Source: Rosettibacter sp037481715 (GTDB lineage: Bacteria > Bacteroidota > Ignavibacteria > Ignavibacteriales > Melioribacteraceae). From it: a stretch of DNA of 64,000 nt. Positions 1-10,400 of this stretch are shown here, piece by piece (position 1 is the first letter of the stretch; the number at the start of each line of letters is the position of its first letter). The translations under genes and the position numbers were made by a program. The stretch is from contig JBBFLD010000001.1 of NCBI GenBank assembly GCA_037481715.1, forward strand, positions 248,001 through 312,000, written 5' to 3'. The notes under the pieces are model-generated. The model saw nothing but the letters and a program-made list of their open reading frames with translations, ran no database searches and was not told where the DNA came from.

Positions 1-345
1 TTCTGCAGACTTTTTAGCTAAATTGTAAAAGTATTCATCCTTTGTAGTTTCATAAGCATCAAGAAAGAGATGTCCCATTTCAACAGTACCGGGTCCTTGT
101 ACCCAAACCATTGAAGGATATGCTTCCATTTCGCCCCATCGACGCGATAAATCTTGTTTATAAGTCCAAACATAACCACCATTAACAGATAAATTTTTAT
201 CAAAATATTCAGCTGCTTTTCGAATTACATCTTTAATCTGGTTTTCGGTATTTTGATTTATTTGTGCTGATGAAGTTGTAATCGTTATTGTATAAACAAT
301 AACTGTGAAGAAAAATTTTAAATCAAAGAACAAATATTTTTTCAT
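1..345 (-). CDS. N-terminal fragment of a secreted pectate-lyase-like protein
   Basis: This gene runs off the left edge, so only its first 115 codons are visible. An ATG at 343-345 opens a frame beginning MKKYLFFDLKFFFTVIVY, a signal peptide that probably ends near TTSSAQ. The mature part has GGYVWTYKQDLSRRWGEME, AYPSMVWVQGPGT and MGHLFLDAYETTKDEYF. From memory this resembles the N-terminal half of alpha-toroid proteins annotated as pectate lyase (PL10-like) in Planctomycetes and Verrucomicrobia, but the catalytic part lies outside the window. It is the last visible gene of the pectin operon, 104 bp after the GH28 gene, which supports a role in polygalacturonate breakdown. The family assignment is tentative; the coding call and secretion signal are firmer. 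Confidence 0.6.
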   Translation of the reverse strand, partial: MKKYLFFDLKFFFTVIVYTITITTSSAQINQNTENQIKDVIRKAAEYFDKNLSVNGGYVWTYKQDLSRRWGEMEAYPSMVWVQGPGTVEMGHLFLDAYETTKDEYFYNLAKKSAE

Positions 346-417
346 AACAATATTAACCTTATGACATTAAGTAAACAGATATTTTATTTAATCTCTGTGT
401 TAATCTCTATGATTCTC

Positions 418-436
418 TGTGTAAAATAATTACACA
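418..436. repeat. Short inverted repeat 3' of the GH28 gene
   Basis: The arms TGTGTAA and TTACACA flank AATAA just downstream of the GH28 stop codon on the minus strand. The hairpin sits inside a string of 'atctctgtg'-like words (390-421) that resembles the dispersed repeat found after tkt and uxuB. It could act as an RNA 3' end, but there is no clean T-run. Confidence 0.4.
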
Positions 437-449
437 AAGAAAAATCAAA

Positions 450-2150
450 TCATCTTACAATTAGAGCATTCTTATTAACATCATCAGCAAATTTCGTTTT
501 ATCTTTTATTTCATTTGCATTTTTGCCTTTCAGATAAATTGAGTTTGTTTTTTCTCCTTGAAGCTGTAATATGATATTATTTTCCTGCGATGGAGTAAAA
601 TTCTCAATTGTAATATTTCTACTCTGACTAATCTTAACAGCTGGGTCATTAGAGATAATTTTTGAATTAACTATTTTTATTTCATCAGCATCAAAAATTG
701 AAATTCCTTTTTTTGCATTCATTAGAACATTATCTAAAACTATATTTTTAATTGGCATTTCTGGTAAACCTTGAAGAACAACAGCGTCTTCAGCACCAAT
801 ACAATAAATATTTTTTAAGAATATATTTCTAAAAATTGGGGTCCCTTCATTTACTTCAAAAGCAACAGCCTGCTTTGATTTTTCTTCAAGAGGAATGTCT
901 TCTGTTGGAGCTGCCCCGCCGTAATACATATTAAAGCTAACAGCTTGAGTTGGGATATCGGTCATATAAATATCTTCAATAAAAATATTTTCAACTATAC
1001 CGCCTCTTCCTCTTGTACTTTTGAATCTGAGTCCAACATCAGTTCCAATAAAATTACAATTCATCACTTTAATATTTTTTACACCACCAGACATTTCACT
1101 TCCTATAGTAAATCCACCATGACCGTGATAAACTATGCAATCAGCTATGATAACATTTTGAGTTGGGATTCCGCGCTTTCTTCCAAATTCATCTCTACCG
1201 GATTTCATACAAATTGCATCATCACCAACATCAAATTTTGAATTGTAAATAATTACATTCTTGCATGATTCAACATCAATTCCATCTCCATTTTGCGAGT
1301 ACCATGGATTTCGAACAGTAATATTTCTAACAATAATATTCTCACTCATTAATGGATGTAAATTCCATGCAGGAGAATTTTGAAATGTAACTCCATCAAG
1401 TAAAATATTTTTACAATTAACCAGGTTAACCATTACAGGTCTAAGGAAATCTCTAACTTTTTCATAATCTTCTTTTGTTAATTCTTTTTTAGTTTTCTTT
1501 AATTCAGATAAAATTTTTTCTCCATTCATTGCCTGTTCCGAGGGCCACCAAGTATTACCAGATTTATCAACTACGCCACCAGAAGAAATTAATTCTTTCC
1601 ACTGATTAGCAGTTAATTTATATTTTTTTACAGGTCTCCATGCGTCACCGCCGCCGTCAATTATTCCCTGACCAGTTATCGCAATGTTCTCAAGATTAAA
1701 ACCACTAATTGGAGAAGTGCATCTGTATTGATTTGTTCCTTCATAAGTAGTTTCAACAAGAGGATAGTCATCAAAATTTTTTGTGAATTGAATATGAGCT
1801 CCCTGCATTAAATGTAAATTAACATTGTTCTTTAATGAAATTGGTCCAGTAAGCCACAATCCTGGTGGAACAATAACACTTCCTCCGCCATTTTTTGAAC
1901 ATGCATCAATTGCTTTTGCAAATGCTTCGGTATTTATTGTAACTCCATCGCCTTTAGCACCAAATTCAGTAATTATATATTTTTTATTTGGGAAACTCGG
2001 AACTTTTAATTCCGGCATCTGAAATTCCAATCCCTTGTAATACTTTTTTACTTCTTTTTTAATCTCATCAAAATTTTTTGATAAGATGGGATTAGAAAAT
2101 GAGAGACTTATAATTAGAGTAATTAGTATAAAGAAATTAATCTTTTTCAT
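450..2150 (-). CDS. Secreted GH28 polygalacturonase
   Basis: Glycoside hydrolase family 28 enzyme that hydrolyses alpha-1,4-galacturonan or rhamnogalacturonan. An N-terminal signal peptide (about residues 1-24, ending ILSK) sends it to the periplasm or outside. The right-handed beta-helix carries the family's catalytic blocks in order: NGDGID near residue 288, GDDAIC near 309, GHGG near 343 and RFK near 376. These match the NTDG, DD, GHG and RIK motifs, with Gly in place of the usual Thr in the first. At 566 residues it is longer than fungal enzymes but normal for bacterial ones with an N-terminal extension and a helical insert around 180-235. It follows GH105 by 142 bp in the pectin operon. 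Endo versus exo action cannot be decided here. Confidence 0.92.
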   Translation of the reverse strand: MKKINFFILITLIISLSFSNPILSKNFDEIKKEVKKYYKGLEFQMPELKVPSFPNKKYIITEFGAKGDGVTINTEAFAKAIDACSKNGGGSVIVPPGLWLTGPISLKNNVNLHLMQGAHIQFTKNFDDYPLVETTYEGTNQYRCTSPISGFNLENIAITGQGIIDGGGDAWRPVKKYKLTANQWKELISSGGVVDKSGNTWWPSEQAMNGEKILSELKKTKKELTKEDYEKVRDFLRPVMVNLVNCKNILLDGVTFQNSPAWNLHPLMSENIIVRNITVRNPWYSQNGDGIDVESCKNVIIYNSKFDVGDDAICMKSGRDEFGRKRGIPTQNVIIADCIVYHGHGGFTIGSEMSGGVKNIKVMNCNFIGTDVGLRFKSTRGRGGIVENIFIEDIYMTDIPTQAVSFNMYYGGAAPTEDIPLEEKSKQAVAFEVNEGTPIFRNIFLKNIYCIGAEDAVVLQGLPEMPIKNIVLDNVLMNAKKGISIFDADEIKIVNSKIISNDPAVKISQSRNITIENFTPSQENNIILQLQGEKTNSIYLKGKNANEIKDKTKFADDVNKNALIVR

Positions 2151-2237
2151 TTTAATGCCTTTGAATTTTTAATTGGAAATAAAAATAGAACAAAGATTAG
2201 GGAGATTTACCCAGTAAAATCAAAATCAATTTAAATT

Positions 2238-2254
2238 GCCCGCACAAGGCGGGC
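2238..2254. repeat. GC-rich hairpin GCCCGC...GCGGGC between GH105 and GH28
   Basis: A perfect 6-bp stem (GCCCGC at 2238-2243, GCGGGC at 2249-2254) stands out in an AT-rich spacer. It belongs by appearance to the same small palindrome class as those at 14434-14454 and 14534-14554. It may attenuate transcription between GH105 and GH28. Confidence 0.45.
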
Positions 2255-2292
2255 CATTCTATTTGTCTTAATACTTTTTTAAACTATCCTTT

Positions 2293-4224
2293 CTAATTCA
2301 AACTGGATAATTGTAAAATCCATTTAACAAGATTTTCTGCAGCTCTTAAGTTCTGGAAATCTTTAGGTAATTTTCGATTGTCAATATATTCATTGTAAAG
2401 CCAGGGGTCACCAATAGCAATTACAAATCCTTTATCATACTTCTTAAAAATTATTACAGGTTCATTATCTTTCTTTAACAATATGTAAGGCAGTTCATTA
2501 AATTTTATTGTAGAAATTTCTTTCATGTATATTTTATCAACACCAGCAAAAATTGGGTTATATGGTAAATTTACAAATGCACCCATATCAAATTTATTTC
2601 CATCAACTCTATTGAGACTTACTTCGTTAAAAATAAATCCAAATCTTTCTGTTAATTTATTGAGATGTTCGAATTCACAATTGCCTTTGTCGTTGGCAAA
2701 CAATAAAAGTATTCCGCCGTTCTTTACCCATTTTTCAAGTTCATTAATACTTTTTTCATCAATATAATTTGGTGATTCAGTTTCCTGCGGAGTATCTGGG
2801 TCAACTATGATATAAACATTTGCTCCTTTCAAATTTTGCTTTGTTGGTGCTTTTCTTAATTCAGAAATTTTTGAACCATATTTTTCAAACAATTTTCCTA
2901 AAACATAAAATCCCGAGTTTGTAGTATCTTCCCAGATGTAATGATATCTTTCTTTTTTTCCTTCTTTGTTGGTTCTAAATTCATTATTGAAATAATTATC
3001 AAGAATCACTTTGTATTTCTTTTTTGAAAGAGCTTCTGCTTTTTCAATTTCCATTGCAGCTAAGATTAATGGACCATAACCTTTAAAATCATTTGTTCTT
3101 GGTTTTTCACTTACATAATATTCATAAGATCCGTCACGATAAGGATTACCACCAAGTCCTGCCCCTCTGCATGTTCCATATAAATTGTAATATCCATCTT
3201 TATCAAGTTTAACAAATTCTTTTATTGCACCTTTGAAAGAAACTTTTGCTTCTTCAATAAATTTTTTTGGTAGGTAGCCATTATTGTAGCCTTTGGCAAA
3301 AGCATAGATATACATTAACGTTGCAGAAGCTTCAAGATAATTTCCTTGACGATTGCCTTGGTCTAATACCTGATACCATACTTTTGATTTTGAATCTCTC
3401 ACTTTCAATAATGCTTCACAAACATTATTAAGAATAGAAATTATTTTTTGTCTATCTGGATGTTCAACAGGAAGGAAATCTAAAACATCTACAAGAGCCA
3501 TAACATACCAGCCGATTGCTCTACCCCAGAAATGAGGTGAACGACCAGTTACAGGGTCAGCCCATTTTTGCTGTTTGCTTTCGTCCCAAGCATGATAAAG
3601 CAATCCAGTCTTTTCATCCAAAGTTTTTTCATAAATCAAAATGATTTGTTTAGTTATATCATCAAAATCCTGTGGACGATTAAACACTTTAGCATATTCT
3701 GCATAAAATGGCTGCCCCATATAAATTCCATCGAGCCACATTTGATAAGGATAAATTTTCTTATGCCAGAATCCTCCGCTTTTAGTCCTTGGCATTCCAT
3801 CAAGCTGCTTTCGTAAAGTATCAACTGCAATTTTATATTTTTCTTCTCCTGTAATTTGATAAACAAAAAGTACTGCCCCAGCTGGTTTAATGTTATCAAT
3901 ATTGTATTCAGAAAGCTTATAAGTTTTAATATTACCATCATTATCAATATACTGGTCTAAATTTCCTTTAATAAAATCAAAATACTTTTGCTCACCTGTG
4001 TAGTAGAACATTTTTCTTAATGTTTCGAGCATCAAACCCTGTTCATAATTCCATTTTCGACTTGTCATAAAAGAATCATAAGTAACTGCACCGGGATGAC
4101 GAGCCAAAAATGATTCGGCAAATTTTACAGACCAAAAATCCTTGCTAAACTTTCCTTTGGGATAAACATTTGATATTATCCCAAGAATTATTAACAGCAA
4201 AAACAACTTGCTTAATTGTTTCAT
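2293..4224 (-). CDS. GH105 unsaturated rhamnogalacturonyl hydrolase with C-terminal GATase-like domain
   Basis: Removes the 4,5-unsaturated galacturonosyl residue left at the non-reducing end by pectate or rhamnogalacturonan lyases. A signal peptide covers about residues 1-22. The alpha/alpha-barrel (about 30-420) carries MWLDGIYMGQPFYAEY near 160, whose Asp is the family's catalytic acid, and HAWDESKQQKWADP followed by HFWGRAIGWYVMAL near 211-245. Plain YteR/YesR enzymes have about 370 residues; this one has an extra C-terminal domain (about 465-643) beginning GANVYIIVDPDTPQE with WVKNGGILLLFAN. That domain looks like the glutamine-amidotransferase-like fold of DUF4350-type domains. The gene starts 15 bp after the PorV-like gene, so it is part of the uptake operon. 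The role of the extra domain is unknown. Confidence 0.9.
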   Translation of the reverse strand: MKQLSKLFLLLIILGIISNVYPKGKFSKDFWSVKFAESFLARHPGAVTYDSFMTSRKWNYEQGLMLETLRKMFYYTGEQKYFDFIKGNLDQYIDNDGNIKTYKLSEYNIDNIKPAGAVLFVYQITGEEKYKIAVDTLRKQLDGMPRTKSGGFWHKKIYPYQMWLDGIYMGQPFYAEYAKVFNRPQDFDDITKQIILIYEKTLDEKTGLLYHAWDESKQQKWADPVTGRSPHFWGRAIGWYVMALVDVLDFLPVEHPDRQKIISILNNVCEALLKVRDSKSKVWYQVLDQGNRQGNYLEASATLMYIYAFAKGYNNGYLPKKFIEEAKVSFKGAIKEFVKLDKDGYYNLYGTCRGAGLGGNPYRDGSYEYYVSEKPRTNDFKGYGPLILAAMEIEKAEALSKKKYKVILDNYFNNEFRTNKEGKKERYHYIWEDTTNSGFYVLGKLFEKYGSKISELRKAPTKQNLKGANVYIIVDPDTPQETESPNYIDEKSINELEKWVKNGGILLLFANDKGNCEFEHLNKLTERFGFIFNEVSLNRVDGNKFDMGAFVNLPYNPIFAGVDKIYMKEISTIKFNELPYILLKKDNEPVIIFKKYDKGFVIAIGDPWLYNEYIDNRKLPKDFQNLRAAENLVKWILQLSSLN

Positions 4225-4239
4225 AATTATTATTCCTTT

Positions 4240-5253
4240 CTATAATGCAAAGTTCAAAGAAATTCTATTAACATTGTTAAATACTTTTATGTGAGAATAA
4301 GAATAATTTATTTCAACAAGATTGCCTGCTATTTCTGTGTTTAAACCAATTCCAGCAGACCACGAAGCAATATCACGATTTGTTTGATAACCAGCTCTTA
4401 ATGAAATCATGTTCATAAATTTGTACTCAAGTCCTAAATTCATTCTTTCTGAATAATTATTAAAATGTGCAAAATCTACAGCGAGTGTAAGTTCATTATT
4501 TGTATTTGAGGCATCAACAAATTTCCACAAATTGATTGCTGTCCCAAGCGTGAATACCAATGGAAGTTGTTCATCAATTTCTTCTCTTTTAATATTTGAT
4601 GAGAAATTTCGAATTGCCATACCAAAACGAAAATCTTTGTAACCAGTGTTATAAAGAACACCTGCATCAAAAACAAGTTTGGCTGCATTATTCTTTTTTG
4701 AAGTTCCATTGATAAAATAATTTTCACCTAAATTTTGTCCTGCTATTCTAATATTCCCGCCAATAGAAAATTGTGTGCTGATTCTTTTTGCATAACTTAA
4801 TCCAACTGAATAAGCACCAACATTACTTAGTTTTCCATTATCAATGTATCCATCGGGATACAATGCTTGCTGAGAGGGGTCAATTAGACTTGTGCCAATA
4901 ATATCTCCATAATCAACTGTAAGAATATGAAAACCAATAACTCCATAGTTATTCAGATTGTAAGTTGCAGTTCCAGCAAGGTATTTTATATCAGCAATCC
5001 ATTGAGTATAGTTTAGACTGATATCAATTGTATTGTTTGTATTGGCAATTCCAGCAGGATTATATAAAATTGCTTCTGAAGAATTACCAACTGCATAGAA
5101 AGCTTCTCCCATTGCACTTGCTTTAGGGGAAATGCTAACGAGCAAAAAATTCATAGTGCTCTGAGCCAATTTGTTCAATCCAACCTGAGCATAAACATTG
5201 TATCCAGTTATGATTAATAAAAGCAAAATTATTTTTATTCTATTTGTTTTCAT
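4240..5253 (-). CDS. PorV/PorQ-family outer-membrane beta-barrel protein
   Basis: A 337-residue protein with a signal peptide (about 1-22, ending VYAQ) and the conserved opening PKASAMGEAFYAVGNSSEAILYNPAGIA typical in layout of PorV/PorQ and UPF0164 barrels of the FadL-like type. The remainder is alternating beta strands ending in an aromatic-rich stretch and Leu. In type IX secretion systems PorV shuttles cargo at the cell surface. In Ignavibacteria many paralogues sit next to TonB receptors, as here, 18 bp after the 713-residue protein. It is therefore probably a locus-specific accessory to the TonB receptor or to the sorting of the PL1 lyase, not the core PorV. Function is inferred from family and context. 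Confidence 0.75.
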   Translation of the reverse strand: MKTNRIKIILLLLIITGYNVYAQVGLNKLAQSTMNFLLVSISPKASAMGEAFYAVGNSSEAILYNPAGIANTNNTIDISLNYTQWIADIKYLAGTATYNLNNYGVIGFHILTVDYGDIIGTSLIDPSQQALYPDGYIDNGKLSNVGAYSVGLSYAKRISTQFSIGGNIRIAGQNLGENYFINGTSKKNNAAKLVFDAGVLYNTGYKDFRFGMAIRNFSSNIKREEIDEQLPLVFTLGTAINLWKFVDASNTNNELTLAVDFAHFNNYSERMNLGLEYKFMNMISLRAGYQTNRDIASWSAGIGLNTEIAGNLVEINYSYSHIKVFNNVNRISLNFAL

Positions 5254-5271
5254 TATTGATATCTCCCAATT

Positions 5272-7413
5272 TTATCGAACAACAATGAACTTTTGATAAG
5301 AAATTTCGCCGTCAGGCTTTTCGAACACTGCAATGTAAACACCACTGCTTATTACCTGCTGGCTTGAAGTTAACATATCCCATGTTTCAGTACCAGACTT
5401 TGCAGGATTATCATGAATAATTGTTTGAATCAAATCGCCATGTTCAGTATAAATTTTTATTTTGCAAACAGGAGGAAGATTGAAGAATATAATTCCTCTT
5501 TGGTCAGTAAAGCCGTAAGTTTTCAAAAGCGGGTCATTTATATTATATGGATTAGGAACAATTCTAATTTTGGACATATCTTCATAAGCAAGTCGTGGTG
5601 GATTTATCCAATAAATATTTGGAACAAGCACACGAGAACTATACATTATTTTTCCTCTTGTTGTCGGATCAGCATTCGGGTCATTGGGAGCAATTCTTGC
5701 TTTTGATTGAACATAGTAATAATACTGAGCACCATAAAGAATTGATTTATCCTTATAAACATGTTCAACAGCTTTATCGGATGCATCTGAGTCATAAATT
5801 GCTTCATAGAAAACTGTATCTTGATTTGAAACTCTTCTCATTATTCTGTAACCAGCAAAATTTGGCATTGCTTCTGCTTCAGGACATTTCCATTTAATTT
5901 CAACTCCATCACCATAACCAGTTACACTTAATTCAGATGGAGGAGGTGGTGCTTGAGGGATTTTATATCCAGTTTTGAAATTCCATTTTGCTCTGTAAGC
6001 AGTTAACATAACAGAATCAATTCCTGAACTAATCCATCTGTCTTTTCTTTTGTCAATTTCTTTTGCATCAGGAGGAAATGCAAATTCTTTTGGCAGCCAG
6101 CCTTTTTCTGGGTCTGGCATGTTTGGTGGATTTTCAAGAGTTCCTTTTAACCATTTTCTACCAACTTCAATTGCTTTTTCAAGTGATAAACCAGCAATTC
6201 CAGATGCATATACAATTCTAATTTTTTTACCAGGTGCAAAATTTCTGTAAGGACCAAATACACTAACCATCATTGGATTAGGACCTTGCTTTGTTCCTCC
6301 AGGATAATTTGAATAATCACTTGTTCCTAATTCATCTGAATTTCCACCATGATGAGTACCTGGGTGAACATTTCCACTCATCGGGAAATAATCGGAATAT
6401 CCTCCGGCAAGAGACCAGAAGTTTTTATTTCCATATTGGTCATTTTCTACTGTGTATGGAATATAAGTAGCTGTTGCAGCATAAGTAACTTTTGGTTGAA
6501 GAAAATCATCTCTATCTTCTGCAGGATTATCAAAAGGCTGCTCAGATGCATGAAGTATTGTATAAAAATAAATATTGCTGAAAAGTAATCTTCCATCTTG
6601 AGATGTAACAGGAGCTCCCATGTCATCACCTGGTTTATCGGGGTCATCTGCACTGTATTGATAATAAACTCGAGCAGTATCTCCAACTCTTCCACCATAA
6701 TAATGATTCCAAACGCGAGTCAACATTGGAGCTTCGTTTGATGGGACTGAAGGATTAATTCCAATTGAATAATAACTATTTGCACCATTACCTTCCATTT
6801 TGATATAAAGAGAATCAAAAGTAAAATTAGATTTGTTTTCAAATGTTACATCAAAGATGATGTAGTTGTCGTTGAAATTTTGACTCCATGCCATAATTTT
6901 TCTTGTCATCTCAATTCCAAAAATATATTCATTCCCTACTTCAATAATCTGGTCATATGTTCCATCAGTAAATTTTGATGGGTTGTATTCACCAAAATCC
7001 TGTAAATCAACACTCTTGAAGTCTGTTGTTTGTTTGGGATATTTATAACGGATATAATTTGTTAATGGTTTTGTAACCTTACCAATTTGAGTCCATTGAG
7101 TTGTAGGACCATAAATTGGCAAAGTATCATTCTGCCCAGTAAATGGATTGGGCCAAGGAGTTGTAGTTCCAATTTGAAAACCTGAACCTGTGTTCAATTC
7201 TCTGTATTGACCTCTAAATCCAATAATGTTGTAATCATTAGGAAAGAAGCCTGCACGATAATCAAAATTTCCTTTATCGGCATTTGCAGTAACACCAATC
7301 CATACTCTTCCGACTTTCATCATTGCTGTTTTAAGTTCTTCAGTTCCCTGAGCATAAATTGATGTTATGCAAAAAGCAGCAATTATTAATGTTAGAATTT
7401 TTCTTGATTTCAT
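5272..7413 (-). CDS. Secreted partner protein of the TonB receptor, with Fn3 and FlgD-like C-terminal domains
   Basis: A 713-residue exported protein (signal peptide about 1-21, ending IYAQ) of unknown function. It is encoded between the TonB receptor (29 bp upstream) and the PorV-like gene (18 bp downstream), the place where classical loci carry SusD. It does not show SusD's lipobox or helical TPR layout. The first 480 residues are rich in Tyr, Gly, Asn and Pro and look like a beta-rich surface domain. A fibronectin-III-like segment spans about 488-600, with VEIKWKCPE and GYRIMRR. The C-terminus (about 618-713) starts IRIVPNPYN and ends with SGVYIAVFE and FIVVR, the FlgD-Ig/type IX sorting style. 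I infer a surface-exposed glycan-binding or lid component. Confidence 0.7.
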   Translation of the reverse strand: MKSRKILTLIIAAFCITSIYAQGTEELKTAMMKVGRVWIGVTANADKGNFDYRAGFFPNDYNIIGFRGQYRELNTGSGFQIGTTTPWPNPFTGQNDTLPIYGPTTQWTQIGKVTKPLTNYIRYKYPKQTTDFKSVDLQDFGEYNPSKFTDGTYDQIIEVGNEYIFGIEMTRKIMAWSQNFNDNYIIFDVTFENKSNFTFDSLYIKMEGNGANSYYSIGINPSVPSNEAPMLTRVWNHYYGGRVGDTARVYYQYSADDPDKPGDDMGAPVTSQDGRLLFSNIYFYTILHASEQPFDNPAEDRDDFLQPKVTYAATATYIPYTVENDQYGNKNFWSLAGGYSDYFPMSGNVHPGTHHGGNSDELGTSDYSNYPGGTKQGPNPMMVSVFGPYRNFAPGKKIRIVYASGIAGLSLEKAIEVGRKWLKGTLENPPNMPDPEKGWLPKEFAFPPDAKEIDKRKDRWISSGIDSVMLTAYRAKWNFKTGYKIPQAPPPPSELSVTGYGDGVEIKWKCPEAEAMPNFAGYRIMRRVSNQDTVFYEAIYDSDASDKAVEHVYKDKSILYGAQYYYYVQSKARIAPNDPNADPTTRGKIMYSSRVLVPNIYWINPPRLAYEDMSKIRIVPNPYNINDPLLKTYGFTDQRGIIFFNLPPVCKIKIYTEHGDLIQTIIHDNPAKSGTETWDMLTSSQQVISSGVYIAVFEKPDGEISYQKFIVVR

Positions 7414-7442
7414 TTATTCATCTCCATTCTAATTTCAAAATT

Positions 7443-10400
7443 TTAGAAATCTATTCTTAGACCAACCCAGATATCACGGGGTTGACCATAAAGCCAGAAT
7501 GAATAATTTGGGTCGTTGATATATGGTTTTTCATCCGAACGCAAATCTCCAACTTTATCATTACCTGGAATATAATAACCTGGTTGAGACTTTCTCAGCT
7601 GATCAAATTCTGGTGAATCATACATTGGCAGACGCAATGATGCCATGTATTTATTGAAATCATTGTTATCCTGAAATGCATATCTTCTATTAAGCAAGCT
7701 TACTTTCAAATTCAACACATTGCTAATATCAACAAAAAATGTAGATTTCAATCCATAGATATCAAATACCTTTGTAATCTTTAAATCAACCATATAATAA
7801 TCAGGCCACTTCATATTGTTGCTTATGTGAAGTTTGCTGAGTGGATTGTAAGTGAAATAATCTCCCGCTCTCCATTCGCCAAATATTGTCATACTCCATC
7901 CGCCAAGAATTCTATGACCAAAAACTTCTGGTCCCCAATTTTTTGGTGAGCGGAAAGTAACATTAGCATTTAATCTTGGACGAGGCAATGCTCTTGTTTC
8001 CTGTCCTTGATATAAACCTTCTCTGTCGTTGTTAATAGTTACATCAGAAATAATAGCTTTACCAGTTAAACCAGTTTTACTGAGCATGTAATTAAAATTC
8101 AGCCAGAAGTTTATCCATGAGTTATCATTCTTTGATAAAGTCAATTCAAAACCTTGAATATCTTGATATTCATTATTTGCTCTGCCAGTATAATTTAGGG
8201 TTCCACTTGATGTTTGATAATTCACTTCACCTGCTTGACCTGTTATGTCTTTATAATAACCTGAAATTTGTAATAAGTAATTATCAAGAAAATTATAAGC
8301 AACACCTAATTCATATGAAATTGTTCTTGGAGGTTCAAGATTTGGATTGGACATATCATATAATCCATTTTTATCATATCGATATCTGAAAAGATACATT
8401 GTGTAATAAGGCGGATTTGAACGGAAATGTCCATAATTAAAATAAAATTTAGAATTAACTGTAACTGGGAAAGAAACACCAATACGCGGACTTACAGTAA
8501 AGAAATTTTTAACTGGCTGCAAAAATCCTGGATGAGTTTCATTGTATTTCAACCAAGTATCCCAGATATATGAACCACCTTTTTCGAGATAACTATAGAG
8601 ACTTGTATCAACTTTTTGTGGGCGAAAAACTTCTTCTGCAAATGGGTCGCCCGAGGGCCAAAGTCCTCCTCCTCCATTGTAATAATCGAATCGAACACCC
8701 AAGTTTGCAATTAAACCTTCATAACTTATTTGGTCTTGAATGTAAGCTGCTGCCTGGCTGGGCCAGCGGTGATAATTAAATTCATAAGTATTGTAAGCAT
8801 TATTATTCCATTTTTCCCAAAAGTTATGATTAATATCAATATAATTATATTCAAATCCACCCTTAACGAAATTATGTTCATTAATTTGTGAAGCTATATC
8901 AAATTTAACTTGTAATTGATTTATTTTTGTATTGTCATACAAATCACCTTCTTTACCTCGGAATCTTCTTGCCATTCCTGGAGGTGCATCATAACTTGGG
9001 AATGTGAAGTAATCTCTGGTATTTGGATTATAAACTTTATGTGTAGTTGCAAACTGCCATTTGCCGTAAGGAGATTCATCAACATAAATCGGTCCAAAGT
9101 TAGTAATAAATGTTGTATCTCTGTTATCTCCTGTTGGGGTGTGGTTTTTAATATACAAATAACCAACTGTTAATTCCCAATAAGATTTACTGCTCAATAC
9201 TTTATTAATTGTAACACCATTCATCAAAATTGTTTGATTTAAGATTGGATAGAATGGCTGGTCATACCAGTATTCTGGATTGTTATAAACATAACGAATA
9301 TTATCAAGTGGCATAAAGCCGCCTGCATTTCCAGCATTTGGAGCATCACCCCAAGGTGGACGAATTGGACTTAAACCAATTTGTCTTTTCCATAATCCAT
9401 TATAAGTTATACTCAAACTTTGAACTGGTTGAGATTTTATAGTAGCAAAAGTTGTATAGGATTTTTGACTTCTCAAAGTAAGCGGCATTACATAATGTCT
9501 TTCACTTGAATTATTAGAAATATAGAATGTAGCATCACCTAAAAATTTTCCGATGAATGGAATAGGACCACCAAATCCACCATCAAAATTCCAATCAGAA
9601 CCGTCTTCTTTCATTCTATGATTTTTAAATAGTCTCTTTTGTTCATCAGAAAGTTCATAATATCCAATTTGTTGTTTTAATTCAGGAGATAAATTTGCAA
9701 GTCCTTCATAATCTGGTTCTGACATATGCATCCATGCAGCAAACAAATACAAATCATATGGAGTAACTTGTTTTTCTGGGGCTTTCCCTTTGTTATAAAT
9801 TGATGCTTGATTAATCCATCCAGTAAATTTTGGATTTTGTTCTTTCATGTAAGGATTGTCTTTCCATGCAGCATCTGTTCCAATGAATGCAACAGAAGCA
9901 TCCAAATAAGATCTTAAAGCATCATTGCGAGGGTCATAAAATGATGCGCCAAATCTTCTCATGTGAGAATTATCTCTTGAAAATGAAAAACTTCCATGAT
10001 AACCGTCTTTCGAACCGCTCTTGGTTGTTATATTGATTAAACCAGATCTGAAATTTCCATATTCTGCATTGTAACCGCCAGACAAAAGAGAAACTTGATC
10101 AATTGCACTAAGAGGAATTGAAGTTTCCGCATTGCCAACAGCAGCATTAACATAAGATAATCCATTAACCAGAGAACCAGTTTGGTCTGCACTTCCACCA
10201 CGTATTGTTAAAAATCCATTTTCAGTTGAAACACCAGGTAATTTGGAAAGAAATGCATTAATTTCTCTTACACCTGATGCATCCTGCAATTGGCCTGAAG
10301 ATACAACCATTTGTGTATTCGAAACTTCTTTATGCAATTCATCTCTTTTTGCAGTTACAACTACTTCCTGTCCCTGAATAACTGTTGGCTGAAGTGTAAT

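Noticed and set aside
18..203. Open frame of 61 codons on the minus strand at the left edge
   Set aside because: It overlaps the lyase-like gene (1-345) in another frame; the latter has a signal peptide and recognisable protein sequence.
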